Assembly: GCA_003674045.1 (NCBI GenBank)
Contig: PENC01000004.1
Span: 124,001 to 188,000, forward strand
DNA: 64,000 nucleotides
From: Streptomyces griseocarneus
Lineage (GTDB): Bacteria > Actinomycetota > Actinomycetes > Streptomycetales > Streptomycetaceae
Reading direction: 5' to 3'
This document shows positions 35,601 through 43,726 of this stretch, piece by piece. Each line of letters opens with the position of its first letter. The stretch's first letter is position 1. The notes below the pieces were generated by a model. The model was not told the DNA's origin. It saw only the letters and a program-made list of their open reading frames with translations, and made no database searches. The translations under genes were made by a program, and so were the position numbers.

Positions 35601-36259
35601 GCCTGGGCCTTGGCCCGCCCGAAGACCTTGAGCGTGGGCAGTCCGGCGACGACGTCCAGGAAGTGGCCGGAGAGCCGGGACAGCAGCCGCCACTGCCTGT
35701 CCATCCGCGCCTGGGTGGCCCAGCCGATCAGGATCATGAAGAGGGGGATGAGCGGCAGCGTGAGCACGACGACCAGCGCGGAGAGCCAGTCGGCGGTGCC
35801 GATACGGGCGAGCACGGCCACGGGCACGACGACCGCGAGGCCGAGCTGGGGCAGGTAGCGGGCGAAGTAGTCGTCGAGCGCGTCGATGCCGCGCACGGCG
35901 AGGTTGGCCAGCTCGCCCGTGCTCCGCCCGGCGGGCCGGTCCGGCCCGAGGCGCGTGGCCCGCTCCAGCAGCCGGGTGCGCAGCTCGGACTTGACCGCCG
36001 CGCTCGCGCGGTGGGCTGCCAGCTCGGTGAGCCAGGCGACGGCGGCCCGGCCCACGGCCACGGCGGCCAGCAGCGCCAGCGGCACGGCCAGGTCACCGGT
36101 GGTCCGGCCGTGCTGGAAGGCGCCGGTCACGATCTCGGCGATCAGCATCGCCTGCCCGATGACCAGGCCCGCCCCCGCCAGCCCGAGCACGACGGAGGCG
36201 GCCAGGAAGAACCGGGTCGCCGAGGCGTACCGGAGCAGTCGGGGGTCGACGGGCTTCAT
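32666..36259 (-). CDS. cydCD: Thiol-reductant ABC exporter, CydD-CydC fusion
   Basis: A 1197-residue fusion of two half-transporters needed to assemble cytochrome bd. The CydD half (1-550) has six helices and an ATPase with GPSGAGKST, GAGLSAGQRQRVALARA and LLLDEPTANLD. The CydC half (about 615-1197) has six helices and a second ATPase with GQSGAGKTT, GARMSGGQRQRLALARA and VVLDEPAEHLD. A Glu/Gln/Arg-rich linker (about 555-610) joins them. Both nucleotide sites look intact. The system exports glutathione-like or other thiols in enteric bacteria; in streptomycetes the exported thiol is not known. It follows cydB by 59 bases. Confidence 0.95.
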   Translation of the reverse strand: MKPVDPRLLRYASATRFFLAASVVLGLAGAGLVIGQAMLIAEIVTGAFQHGRTTGDLAVPLALLAAVAVGRAAVAWLTELAAHRASAAVKSELRTRLLERATRLGPDRPAGRSTGELANLAVRGIDALDDYFARYLPQLGLAVVVPVAVLARIGTADWLSALVVVLTLPLIPLFMILIGWATQARMDRQWRLLSRLSGHFLDVVAGLPTLKVFGRAKAQARSIRAITSDYRRATLRTLRIAFLSSFALELLATISVALVAVGIGMRLVHGELDLWTGLMVLVLAPEAYLPLRQVGAQYHAAAEGLAAADEVFAVLETEPAPAGTLPAPDARTATLTVDRLVVRHAGRAESSLPETSFEVRPGETVALVGPSGAGKSTLLNALLGFARPAGGRVLVGGTDLSSLSPESWRDQVAWVPQRPRLFAGTIAENVRLARPDATDAQVREALDAAGALGFVSMLHQGTDTRIGEDGAGLSAGQRQRVALARAFLADRPVLLLDEPTANLDGETEAAVVAAVRRLAEGRTVLLVVHRPALLSVADRVVDLGVLHQEFGTAQEERAESSVRLPVQPGSSGATTQAPAERRPEEPQAERQQAEEAEEQRAEEHPAGTLARVRAMGRPFRARFGLALLLGALALGSAVGLMAVSGWLISRASQQPPVLYLMVAVTATRAFGIGRAVFRYAERLVSHDAALRALAGLRVSVYRRLERLAPAGLGETRRGDLLARLVADVDALQDYFLRWLLPVGSAVAVGVASVAFTAWLLPEAGLLLAVGLLVAGVAVPALSGAFARRAERQSAPARGALTTQVVDVLTGTAELTVAGALPGRLERLRHADGTLTAIARRTSAATALGTGLSALACGLTVASAAWAGTAAVHDGRLGGLWLAVVVLMPLAVFEAVAGLPLAVQYRQRVRRAAERVHEVLDAPVPVREGSGAAPDTPFPLRLDGLAARYPGQPVPALQEFSMELVAGRRVAVVGQSGAGKTTLAQVLLRFLDAESGTYTLAGGNTAPMAGDAVRRLVGLCAQDAHIFDSSVRENLRLARPGASETELRAALRSARLLEWADSLPQGLDTLVGEHGARMSGGQRQRLALARALLADFPVVVLDEPAEHLDLATADALTADLLAATEGRATVVITHRLAGLEHVDEVIVLEDGRPVQRGPYERLARTEGPFLRMLERERETDGLCGALAPKTSVVAFHGK

Positions 36260-36318
36260 GCGCTTACCGTCCTGATTCCTTGCCTTGCGCTACCACCGGA
36301 GCACTGCCGCCGGAGCGC

Positions 36319-37326
36319 TCAGTGAGCGGCGGGTGCCGGGATGTGCCGGGTGCCGATCCGCTTGCGGAACACCCAGTAGGTCCATGCCTGGTAGCCGATG
36401 ATGAGCGGCGTCAGCGGGACCGCGACCCACGTCATGATCTTCAACGTGTACGGGCTGGAGGCCGATTCGGCCACCGTGAGGCTCCAGGCCGGGTTGACCG
36501 AGGAGGGCAGCACATCGGGGAAGAGCGCGAGGAAGACCAGCGCGAAGGCGGCCGCGATCGCGACGCCGGAGCAAGCGAACGCCCAGCCCTCACGCCCGGC
36601 GTGGTTCATCACCAGCGCCAGGGCGAGCGCGGCCACGGACACGACCAGGGCTGCCAGGCTGCGCCCGTTGCCCGACTCGGCCTGTGTCCAGCCGAGGAAG
36701 GCGAGGGCGAGCACCCCGGCGGTCATGCCGAGCACGGTCGCGTAGGAGCGGGCCCGGTGGCGGATCTCGCCCTCCGTCTTGAGCGCGGCGAACACCGCGC
36801 CGTGGAAGGTGAACAGCACGAGGGTGAACAGGCCGCCGAGCAGGCTGTACGGGGTGATCAGGTCCAGGACGGTGCCGCTGAAGTTCTTGTCCGCCCCGAT
36901 CGGCACGCCGCGGACCATGTCGGCGAAGACGAGGCCCCACAGGAAGGCGGGCAGCAGGGAGCACCAGAAGATGGCGTGCTCCCAGTTGCGCTGCCAGCGC
37001 TCACCGGTCCGCTTGTGGCGGTACTCGAAGGCGACGCCACGCACGATCAGGCAGACCAGGACGGCCAGGAACGGGAGGTAGAAGCCGCTGAACAGGGTGG
37101 CGTACCAGTCGGGGAACGCCGCGAAGGTGGCGCCCGCCGCGGTGATCAGCCAGACCTCGTTGCCGTCCCAGACGGGGCCGATCGTATTGATCAGCACCCG
37201 GCGTTCGGTGCGGTCCTTGGCCAGGCCCTTGGTCAGGACGCCGATGCCGAAGTCGAAGCCTTCGAGGAAGAAGTAGCCGGTCCACAGGACGGCGATCAGC
37301 AGGAACCAGAAGTCGTGGAGGTGCAT
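36319..37326 (-). CDS. cydB: Cytochrome bd ubiquinol/menaquinol oxidase subunit II
   Basis: A 335-residue integral membrane subunit, eight or nine helices, starting MHLHDFWFLLIAVLWTGYFF. The conserved GFDFG and WDGNEVWL motifs of CydB are present. With CydA it forms the high-affinity terminal oxidase reducing oxygen to water with menaquinol. ATG 37326 is preceded by GAAGGG. It starts 29 bases after cydA and is co-transcribed with it. Confidence 0.96.
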   Translation of the reverse strand: MHLHDFWFLLIAVLWTGYFFLEGFDFGIGVLTKGLAKDRTERRVLINTIGPVWDGNEVWLITAAGATFAAFPDWYATLFSGFYLPFLAVLVCLIVRGVAFEYRHKRTGERWQRNWEHAIFWCSLLPAFLWGLVFADMVRGVPIGADKNFSGTVLDLITPYSLLGGLFTLVLFTFHGAVFAALKTEGEIRHRARSYATVLGMTAGVLALAFLGWTQAESGNGRSLAALVVSVAALALALVMNHAGREGWAFACSGVAIAAAFALVFLALFPDVLPSSVNPAWSLTVAESASSPYTLKIMTWVAVPLTPLIIGYQAWTYWVFRKRIGTRHIPAPAAH

Positions 37327-37355
37327 GGTGCGTTGCCCTTCGATCCGCGGCCGCG

Positions 37356-38936
37356 TCAGTACGCGAAGGTCATCGGCTTGTCGGCGTCCTCGGGCCGTTC
37401 CGCCCCGGCGCCGCCGGACGGCAGCCGCAGCCTCGGGTCCCGGGTGGGCGGTTCCTCGTCCGTGTCCGGCCCGGCCTTGGCGTACTTCACCAGGAGCTTC
37501 ACCTCGACCACCGCCAGCACGCCGTACAGCAGGGTGAAGACGCCCATGGAGGTGAGAACCTCGGCCTGGCTCACGCCGGGGGAGACCGCGTCGCCGGTCT
37601 TCATCAGGCCGTAGACGACCCACGGCTGGCGGCCCATCTCGGTGAAGATCCAGCCGAAGGAGTTGGCGATGAGCGGGAAGCCCATGGTGAGCACGCCGAT
37701 GCGCCAGGACCAGGTGGTGAAGAAGGGGCTCATCTCACGGGTCTTCGTCAGCATGAGCCGCGGGACCTCGTTGTCGCCCGTGCGGTACTCGGGGGCCAGC
37801 CAGAACTTCTTGCGGGTGGTCCACAGCCCGATCAGCGCGGCGACGAAGGACGTCATCCCGAAGCCGATCATGAGGCGGAAGCCCCAGAAGGTCATGAAGA
37901 TGCTGGGGATGTAGTCCTCGGGCTTGCCGCCGTAGCGCTCGGCCTCCTGGGCGGCGACGTCGTTGATACCGGGGACGGCCTCGGTGAAGTTGCTGTGCGC
38001 GAGGAAGGAGAGGATGCCGGGCACCTCTATCTCCACGCTGTTGTGACCCTTGCTGACGTCACCGACGGCGAAGACCGAGAAGGGCGCGGGCGCCTGGGTG
38101 TCCCACAGCGCCTCGGCGGCGGCCATCTTCATCGGCTGCTGCTCGAACATCACCTTGCCGAGGGAGTCGCCGCTGAGGGCGGTGCCGAGGCCGGCGATGA
38201 CCGCGACGACCAGGCCGACGCGCAGCGAGGCCCGCATGGCGCCGATCTGCGACCGTTGCTTCTCGCCCAGTTCCTCGCCCTTGAGCTGCTTGCGCTTGGC
38301 GCGCCACAGGTGGAAGGAGGCGATGCCGACCACGAAGGCACCACCGGTGAGGAACGCCGCGGTGAGCGTGTGGAAGACGACGACGAGCGTGGTGTCCTGG
38401 GTCAGCACCGCCCAGATGTCGGTGAGCCGGGCCTTGCCGGTCGCCTTGTCGATCGCGTAGCCGATCGGGTGCTGCATCCAGGAGTTCGCCGCCAGGATGA
38501 AGTACGAGGAGAGGATCGTGCCGACGGCGACGATCCAGATGCACGCGCAGTGGATCTTCTTCGGCAGCTTGTCCCAGCCGAAGATCCACAGGCCGATGAA
38601 CGTGGACTCGAAGAAGAAGGCGAGGAGGGCTTCCATCGCCAGCGGGGCGCCGAAGACGTCACCGACGAAGCGTGAGTAGTCCGACCAGTTCATCCCGAAC
38701 TGGAACTCCTGCACGATGCCGGTGACCACACCCATCGCGATATTGATGAGGAAGAGCTTTCCCCAGAACTTCGTCGCGTGGAAGTACTTGTCCTTGCCGG
38801 TACGGATCCAGGCCGTCTCGAGCCCGGCGGTGATCGCCGCGAGGCTGATCGTGAGCGGGACGAAGAGAAAGTGGTAGACGGTGGTGATGCCGAACTGCCA
38901 GCGCGCCAGGGTTTCCGGCGCCATAGCGAGATTCAC
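37356..38936 (-). CDS. cydA: Cytochrome bd oxidase subunit I
   Basis: Heme-bearing subunit of the bd oxidase, 526 residues, with about nine helices. Heme ligands can be placed: His in ARWQFGITTVYHFLFVPL for the high-spin site, and a further His and Met in the middle region, with the quinol-binding Q-loop containing KGHNSVEIEVPG (short Q-loop type). GRQPW of the bd signature is visible. The GTG at 38936 is taken as start because AGGAGA lies 6 bases upstream; ATG 38924 is an alternative. A Pro/Arg-rich tail (about 480-526) is longer than in enteric CydA. It is the first gene of cydA-cydB-cydCD under a Rex operator. Confidence 0.96.
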   Translation of the reverse strand: MNLAMAPETLARWQFGITTVYHFLFVPLTISLAAITAGLETAWIRTGKDKYFHATKFWGKLFLINIAMGVVTGIVQEFQFGMNWSDYSRFVGDVFGAPLAMEALLAFFFESTFIGLWIFGWDKLPKKIHCACIWIVAVGTILSSYFILAANSWMQHPIGYAIDKATGKARLTDIWAVLTQDTTLVVVFHTLTAAFLTGGAFVVGIASFHLWRAKRKQLKGEELGEKQRSQIGAMRASLRVGLVVAVIAGLGTALSGDSLGKVMFEQQPMKMAAAEALWDTQAPAPFSVFAVGDVSKGHNSVEIEVPGILSFLAHSNFTEAVPGINDVAAQEAERYGGKPEDYIPSIFMTFWGFRLMIGFGMTSFVAALIGLWTTRKKFWLAPEYRTGDNEVPRLMLTKTREMSPFFTTWSWRIGVLTMGFPLIANSFGWIFTEMGRQPWVVYGLMKTGDAVSPGVSQAEVLTSMGVFTLLYGVLAVVEVKLLVKYAKAGPDTDEEPPTRDPRLRLPSGGAGAERPEDADKPMTFAY

Positions 38937-39031
38937 GCGATCTCTCCTTGCCTCTTGCGCCACCGACGACTCGTGTTCACCGGTGTTTTACACCCTTATG
39001 CCCCCGTGAAAACGGGAGATAAGAGCCTGCT

Positions 39032-39047
39032 TGTGAACGCGTTCACA
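39032..39047 (-). promoter_or_regulatory. Rex operator (ROP) of the cydABCD operon
   Basis: TGTGAACGCGTTCACA matches the published S. coelicolor Rex consensus TGTGAACNNNTTCACA at every defined base. An extra half-site TTCACAAG (39048-39055) abuts it. On the minus strand the site overlaps a plausible -35 (TGAACG) spaced 17 bases from TTATCT, so Rex bound at low NADH/NAD+ would block transcription and release it when oxygen is limiting. It lies 96 bases upstream of the cydA start. Confidence 0.9.
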
Positions 39048-39107
39048 TTCACAAGCAATTATGGCGCATACGCGTTCGCGATCACGCAAGGGGGTCCCCT
39101 CAGCCGT

Positions 39108-39254
39108 GGACCCCGACGCTTCCAGCCACGTCGGGGGCCTTCGGCCCCCCTCTCCGGGACCGCCCCGGGCCATCCGGCCGGGGCCGTCCTGCGCGCCGTC
39201 CGGGGCTCTGCCCCGGGCCCCGCCGTGGGGGTGACTTCGTGGCTGGATCGCGTC
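39108..39254. repeat. Hairpin-rich intergenic stretch between cydA and hisC
   Basis: Non-coding DNA of unusual self-complementarity. GGGGGCC/GGCCCCC (39133-39149) and CCGGGGC/GCCCCGG (39200-39216) each form a stem with a three-base loop. Similar GC-rich dyads are common between genes in Streptomyces. No gene is recognised in 39061-39495, which holds this stretch, repeat R3, a further hairpin and the hisC terminator. Confidence 0.6.
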
Positions 39255-39338
39255 TACCGGGGTGCCTCTCATGCTCCGTGCGCGGCTGTGGGCCGTCTTC
39301 GGCTGGTCGCGCAGTTCCCCGCGCCTCTGACGGGGCGC
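39255..39338 (-). repeat. Dispersed intergenic repeat, copy R3
   Basis: Same family as R1, on the minus strand: GGGGCGCGGGGAACTGCGCG begins the element, then ACCAGCC, GCAGTCGCGC-like GCGCACGGAGC and AGAGGCACCCCGGTA. It is downstream of hisC (same strand), 158 bases after its stop and behind the hisC terminator. Confidence 0.75.
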
Positions 39339-39355
39339 GCCCTTACGCCCTGCCT

Positions 39356-39405
39356 CCGGTTGTGGGCGGGCGTTCCGCAGGGCGGAACGGGCCGGGCACA
39401 ACCGG
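39356..39405. repeat. 50-base double-stem hairpin (CCGGTTGTG ... CACAACCGG)
   Basis: Outer arms CCGGTTGTG (39356-39364) and CACAACCGG (39397-39405) are perfect inverses, and an inner GTTCCGC/GCGGAAC pair adds a second stem. It abuts R3. Similar GTTGTG/CACAAC hairpins are, from memory, another dispersed Streptomyces family; only one is seen here. Confidence 0.65.
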
Positions 39406-39432
39406 ACCACCGGCCCGCACCTGAACGCGAAA

Positions 39433-39472
39433 CGGCTGTGGGTCGCGTCCCACAGGACGCGACCCACAGCCG
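39433..39472 (-). terminator. Terminator of hisC
   Basis: A perfect 18-bp stem (39433-39450 and 39455-39472, loop CACA) lies 23 bases after the hisC stop, followed on the minus strand by TTTCGC. It isolates hisC from the cyd operon downstream. Confidence 0.88.
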
Positions 39473-39495
39473 CCCGCCGAAAAAATGGAGCTGCT

Positions 39496-40575
39496 CTAGA
39501 ACTCCTTGCGGAACGTCTCCGCCGCCTTCAGGAAGAGATCGTTCGCCTCCGTCTCGCCGATCGTCACGCGGATGCCCTCGCCCGGGAACGGACGGACGAC
39601 CACGCCGGCCCGCTCGCAGGCCTCGGCGAAGTCCGCCGTGCGCTCCCCGAGGCGCAGCCAGACGAAGTTGGCCTGGGTCTCCGGCACGGTCCAGCCCTGG
39701 GCGGTGAGCGTCTCGACGACCCGGGCGCGCTCCTCGACCAGTGCCTGCACCCGTACCTGCAGCGCGTCCTCGCTGCGCAGCGAGGCGATCGCCGCCTCCT
39801 GCGCGATGTGGCTCACGCCGAACGGCACGGCCGTCTTGCGCAGCGCGGCCGCGACGGGCTCGTGGGCGACCGCGAAGCCGACGCGGAGCCCCGCCAGGCC
39901 GTACGCCTTGGAGAAGGTGCGCAGTACGCAGACATTCGGCCGGTCCCGGTAGAGGTCCAGCCCGTTGGGCACCTCGGCGTCCCGCACGAACTCGATGTAC
40001 GCCTCGTCCAGGACGACGAGCACGTCACCGGGCACCCGGTCCAGGAAGGACTCCAGCTCGGCACGGCGCACCACGGTGCCCGTGGGGTTGTTGGGGTTGC
40101 AGACGAAGATCAGCCGGGTCCGGTCGGTGATCGCGGCCAGCATGGCGTCGAGGTCGTGGACCTCGTCCTCCGTCAGCGGGACCTGCACGGGCGTGGCCCC
40201 GGAGACCTGCGTGATGATCGGGTACGCCTCGAAGGAGCGCCAGGCGTAGAGCACCTCGTCACCGGGCCCCGCCGTGGCCTGCACCAGCTGCTGGGCCACG
40301 CCCACGGAACCGGTACCGGTGGCCAGGTGGGAGACCGGCACGGAGAAGCGCTCCGACAGCTCGGCCATCAGGGCCGCGCAGGCCAGGTCGGGATAGCGGT
40401 TGATGCTCCCCGCGGCGTCGACCGCCGTCTCCAGCACGCCGGGCAGCGGCGGATAGGGATTCTCGTTGGAGGACAGCTTGTACGCGACGGGGCCGCCGGC
40501 GGCGGCGGGCTTGCCCGGCTTGTAGGTCGGCACGCCGTCCAGGGCGGGGCGCAGCCTAGGGGTCTTCTCGGTCAC
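39496..40575 (-). CDS. hisC: Histidinol-phosphate / aromatic aminotransferase (HisC-like)
   Basis: PLP enzyme of fold type I, 359 residues. [28 protein letters not shown] and the PLP-lysine motif [15 protein letters not shown] are all present. The gene stands alone, not in a his operon, so it may be the paralogue acting as phenylalanine/aromatic aminotransferase (Pat) and serve the last step after PheA. GTG 40575 is chosen because GAGGAGGA precedes it and the family begins [10 protein letters not shown]; the ATG at 40644 would add 23 untypical residues. It is divergent from the LacI gene. Confidence 0.9.
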   Translation of the reverse strand: MTEKTPRLRPALDGVPTYKPGKPAAAGGPVAYKLSSNENPYPPLPGVLETAVDAAGSINRYPDLACAALMAELSERFSVPVSHLATGTGSVGVAQQLVQATAGPGDEVLYAWRSFEAYPIITQVSGATPVQVPLTEDEVHDLDAMLAAITDRTRLIFVCNPNNPTGTVVRRAELESFLDRVPGDVLVVLDEAYIEFVRDAEVPNGLDLYRDRPNVCVLRTFSKAYGLAGLRVGFAVAHEPVAAALRKTAVPFGVSHIAQEAAIASLRSEDALQVRVQALVEERARVVETLTAQGWTVPETQANFVWLRLGERTADFAEACERAGVVVRPFPGEGIRVTIGETEANDLFLKAAETFRKEF

Positions 40576-40953
40576 CGCAGGGTCCTCCTCGACAGCCCGT
40601 GCGCTCGCACCCGCACGGGCAGACCGCACACGAATAGCGGACATGAATACTGCACACCTTAAGAGGATTCCCCGGGGTGGCGTCCAGAGCCGGGGTAGCG
40701 CTCCTCGAAGTACCGCGCGCCGGTGGCGGGCGCCGTGGCGCGCATCCCCCGTGAAGGTGAGTTGAGACCTCTTCGAGACCTGGGGCCGTTGCCGGACGCG
40801 GATATGCCAGAGGCCAATGGTTCACCCTGAATCGCCGTAACTCTCTGCATTTCCATGGTCATTGTGCACTGCCGTGCTTGCAGAAACGTGCCTGTCAACA
40901 GTCAAAAGCAGCTTCCTGTGAGAGCCCGGCCCGAGCCCTACTATCGGCTCGCC
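40576..40953. other. Divergent promoter region hisC / LacI regulator
   Basis: A 378-base non-coding stretch with both promoters. On the hisC side an AT-richer part (about 40633-40668) holds TATTCA and CTTAAG on the minus strand. On the LacI side a run from 40838 to 40915 is relatively AT-rich, and TACTAT (40939-40944) lies 9 bases before the regulator start with TGTGAG 16 bases upstream of it. I see no gene or long inverted repeat. Confidence 0.5.
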
Positions 40954-42054
40954 ATGACAGCAGCAGGGAAGCATCAGGTGAGCCGGGCCACCGGACGCCG
41001 GCTGGGACGGGCGGGCATCCGGGACGTGGCCGCCGCCGCCGGTGTCTCGATCACGACCGTCTCCGACGCGCTCAACGGCAAGGGCCGGCTACCGGACGCG
41101 ACCCGCCGCCATGTCCGCGAGGTCGCCGACCGGCTGGGCTATCGCCCGTCCGCCGCGGCCCGCACCCTCCGTACGGGAAAGTCCGGGCTCATCGGCCTGA
41201 CCGTGACCACCTACGGGGATGAACCTTTCACCTTCACCGAGTTCGCGTACTTCGCGGAGATGGCCAGGGCCGCCACCTCCGCCGCCCTGGCGCGCGGCTA
41301 CGCGCTGGTCATCCTGCCCGCCACCTCGCGCCACGACGTGTGGTCCAACGTCGCGCTCGACGGCACCGTCGTCGTCGATCCCTCCGACCACGACCCGGTC
41401 GTCTCCGACCTGGTCCGGCAGGGCATCCCGGTCGTCTCCGACGGCAGGCCCGCGGGCACGCTCCCGGTCACGGCGTGGGTCGACAACGACCACGAGGCCG
41501 CCGTCCTGGGCATCCTCGACCACCTCGCGGCGGCGGGCGCGCGCCGGATCGGTCTCCTCACCGGCACCACGACCGACACGTACACCCGGCTCTCCACCCA
41601 CGCCTACCTGCACTGGTGCGAGCAGGTGGGCCAGGACCCGGTCTACGAGGAGTACCCCGCGCACGACCCGTGCGCCGGTGCCGTCGCCGCCGACCGGCTG
41701 CTCGCCCGCCCCGACCGGCCCGACGCCGTCTACGGGCTGTTCGACCCCAACGGCACGGACCTGCTCGCCGCCGCCCGCCGCTACGGCCTGCGCGTACCGG
41801 ACGACCTGCTGCTCGTCTGCTGCAGCGAGTCCACGGTCTACGCGGCCACCGAGCCGCCCGTCACCACGCTCTCGCTCAAGCCGCGGCGGATCGGCACCGC
41901 GGTCGTCCAACTGCTGATCGACGCCATCGAGGGCCTCGACAGCGGGCGCCCCGTCGAGCAGGTGATACCGACGGAGCTGATCGTCCGGACCTCCTCGCAG
42001 CGCCGTCGGCCGCGGACCACCGTCAGCCCGCCGCGCGGCCCCTCCCAGAGCTGA
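40954..42054 (+). CDS. LacI-family transcriptional regulator
   Basis: A 366-residue repressor. The LacI helix-turn-helix with hinge helix (about 17-75) reads IRDVAAAAGVSITTVSDALN then GYRPSAAARTLRTGKSG. The periplasmic-binding-protein-like sensor domain (about 80-345) follows, with DNDHEAA and a type I fold ending in an Arg/Pro-rich tail. No sugar gene is adjacent, so the target is unknown and may be distant. ATG 40954 has no ribosome-binding site and lies 9 bases after a TACTAT box, so the transcript is leaderless or nearly so. Upstream in-frame codons belong to the promoter region. Confidence 0.87.
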   Translation: MTAAGKHQVSRATGRRLGRAGIRDVAAAAGVSITTVSDALNGKGRLPDATRRHVREVADRLGYRPSAAARTLRTGKSGLIGLTVTTYGDEPFTFTEFAYFAEMARAATSAALARGYALVILPATSRHDVWSNVALDGTVVVDPSDHDPVVSDLVRQGIPVVSDGRPAGTLPVTAWVDNDHEAAVLGILDHLAAAGARRIGLLTGTTTDTYTRLSTHAYLHWCEQVGQDPVYEEYPAHDPCAGAVAADRLLARPDRPDAVYGLFDPNGTDLLAAARRYGLRVPDDLLLVCCSESTVYAATEPPVTTLSLKPRRIGTAVVQLLIDAIEGLDSGRPVEQVIPTELIVRTSSQRRRPRTTVSPPRGPSQS

Positions 42055-42433
42055 GTCCGGGCCGCGACCCGCGCGGGGACCCGACGGGGACCGGGCCGGG
42101 ACACGACTGCGACAGGACCGCGACGCGCCCGCGGGGGAGCGCCGCCGCGCGCCCCTGTCGGCCGTTGTCGCACTCCCGGAGTCAACGTGCGACCCCGGGA
42201 GCCCCACACCTTCGGCGACGCCGTACAGAGGGCACAGGGGGCGCGGAGGCACGGGGGCGAATGACTCAATTGGGGAGAAAAACCCGGCGCGCGCACCCAC
42301 CTGCCCCGATTCACGGCCCCTGGTGCGTCACAAGGCGCGACGGTCATTCCTATGATGGGCGCACGACACCACGGACCGCCGTCGACCAGGCAAGGTCCAC
42401 AAGGTGCACGGCGGCGCGATGGTGGAGGGGTCG
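42055..42433. other. Non-coding region before the metallophosphoesterase gene
   Basis: A 379-base region without a convincing gene on either strand. Near its right end TATGAT (42351-42356) is a good -10 candidate for the following gene. A patch around 42260-42290 has several A/T runs (CTCAATTGGGG, AGAAAAA). No terminator hairpin stands out after the LacI gene. Confidence 0.45.
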
Positions 42434-43543
42434 ATGACTCAGGGGGCCGGTCAAGGACCCGCGGCACGGACCACGGCGGCGATGCCGCCCTTCCCCGGGT
42501 ACGCGGCGCCTCCTCCCCCCATGCCCCCGTACGACCAGCCGGTCCCGCCGCTGCACCCGCTCGACACGCCCGACGGCTATGCCCCGCTGAACGACCCGGA
42601 CGGCTACACGCCGACCGAGCGCGACCTGCCCGTCATCGGCCAGGTCGTCCCCGACGACGTGCCGACCGTCGCGCTGACGCCCCTCACCGACCACCGCGCG
42701 CTGTCGCACCCCGGCCCCGGCCCGCTCTACGTCGTGGGCGACGTCCACGGCTATCTGAACCAGCTGGTCGCGGCGCTCCAGGAGGCGGGGCTCATCGACG
42801 CGAACGGCAGCTGGTGCGCGGGCAACACCCGGCTGTGGTTCCTCGGCGACTTCACGGACCGGGGCCCGGACGGCGTCGGCGTGATCGACCTCGTGATGCG
42901 GCTGTCCGCCGAGGCCGCGGCGGCGGGCGGCTACTGCAAGGCCCTCATGGGCAACCACGAGCTGCTGATCATCGGCGCCAAGCGGTTCGCCGACACGCCG
43001 GTCAACTCCGGTGCGGGCACCGCCTCCTTCCAGGCGGCATGGCTGCTCAACGGCGGTCAGCGCACCGACATGGAGCGTCTGGAGGACCACCACCTCCAGT
43101 GGATGTCGCGGCTCGACGCGATGGCCGAGGAGGACGGGCACCTGCTCGTCCACTCCGACACCACCGCCTACCTCGACTTCGGCGACTCCATCGAGGCCGT
43201 CAACGACGCGGTGACCGAGGCGCTCCAGCGCAACGACCCGGACGAGTGCTGGGAGCTGTTCCGGAAGTTCACCAAGCGGTTCGCCTTCCGCGACGACGAG
43301 GCGGGCCCGGCTGCCGTGCGGGAGCTGCTGGGGACCTACGGCGGCGGCCGCCTGGTGCACGGGCACAGCCCCATTCCGTATCTGCTCGGCGAGGTCGGTA
43401 CCGAGGACGCGGACGACGAGGACGACGGCGCGCCGTCCGTCGACGGGCCCCATCTCTACGCGGACGGACTCGCGCTCGCGATGGACGGAGGGGTCACAAT
43501 GGCCGGAAAACTGCTGGTGGTGCAACTTCCTCTGGGTGGCTGA
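42434..43543 (+). CDS. Calcineurin-like metallophosphoesterase
   Basis: A 369-residue cytosolic phosphoesterase. A Pro-rich low-complexity N-terminus (about 1-75) contains PPFPGYAAPPPPMPPYDQPV. The catalytic domain shows the full set: VVGDVHGY, GDFTDRGP, MGNHE, a His in LLVHSDT and HGHSP, giving two-metal coordination. It belongs to the Ser/Thr phosphatase-like (PrpA/ApaH-like) branch; the target is unknown. ATG 42434 has GGAGGGG upstream; two earlier ATGs are in frame. An Asp/Glu-rich insert (EDADDEDDG) occurs near residue 330. Confidence 0.86.
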   Translation: MTQGAGQGPAARTTAAMPPFPGYAAPPPPMPPYDQPVPPLHPLDTPDGYAPLNDPDGYTPTERDLPVIGQVVPDDVPTVALTPLTDHRALSHPGPGPLYVVGDVHGYLNQLVAALQEAGLIDANGSWCAGNTRLWFLGDFTDRGPDGVGVIDLVMRLSAEAAAAGGYCKALMGNHELLIIGAKRFADTPVNSGAGTASFQAAWLLNGGQRTDMERLEDHHLQWMSRLDAMAEEDGHLLVHSDTTAYLDFGDSIEAVNDAVTEALQRNDPDECWELFRKFTKRFAFRDDEAGPAAVRELLGTYGGGRLVHGHSPIPYLLGEVGTEDADDEDDGAPSVDGPHLYADGLALAMDGGVTMAGKLLVVQLPLGG

Positions 43544-43726
43544 GGGTTCAGCGGGTAAGCGCGGGGGCAGGTAGGGAGTTCCACCGGCGCGGGGCAATTC
43601 ATGAAACATGCTGTCACCGCGCGCCGGTACCGCTCTACCATCGGCTTATCCGTAGCAGGCTCTCCTCCGTTTCCGCCCACTGCCCGGTGTAAGCCGGAGC
43701 AAGAAGGCCCTACGGAGCATCGGGGG

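Noticed and set aside
38972..38993. Second Rex site candidate GTGTTCACCGGTGTTTTACAC near the cydA start
   Set aside because: The half-sites do not form TGTGAA-N4-TTCACA in either strand; only a loose resemblance.
40855..40953. Longer LacI protein starting at 40855
   Set aside because: The extra residues run through the promoter (TACTAT at 40939-40944) and precede the normal N-terminus of a LacI regulator.
43601..43726. Longer N-terminus of the membrane protein from ATG 43601
   Set aside because: The extension lacks a ribosome site, has no family-like sequence and contains a region typical of a leader; GGAG before ATG 43727 decides.
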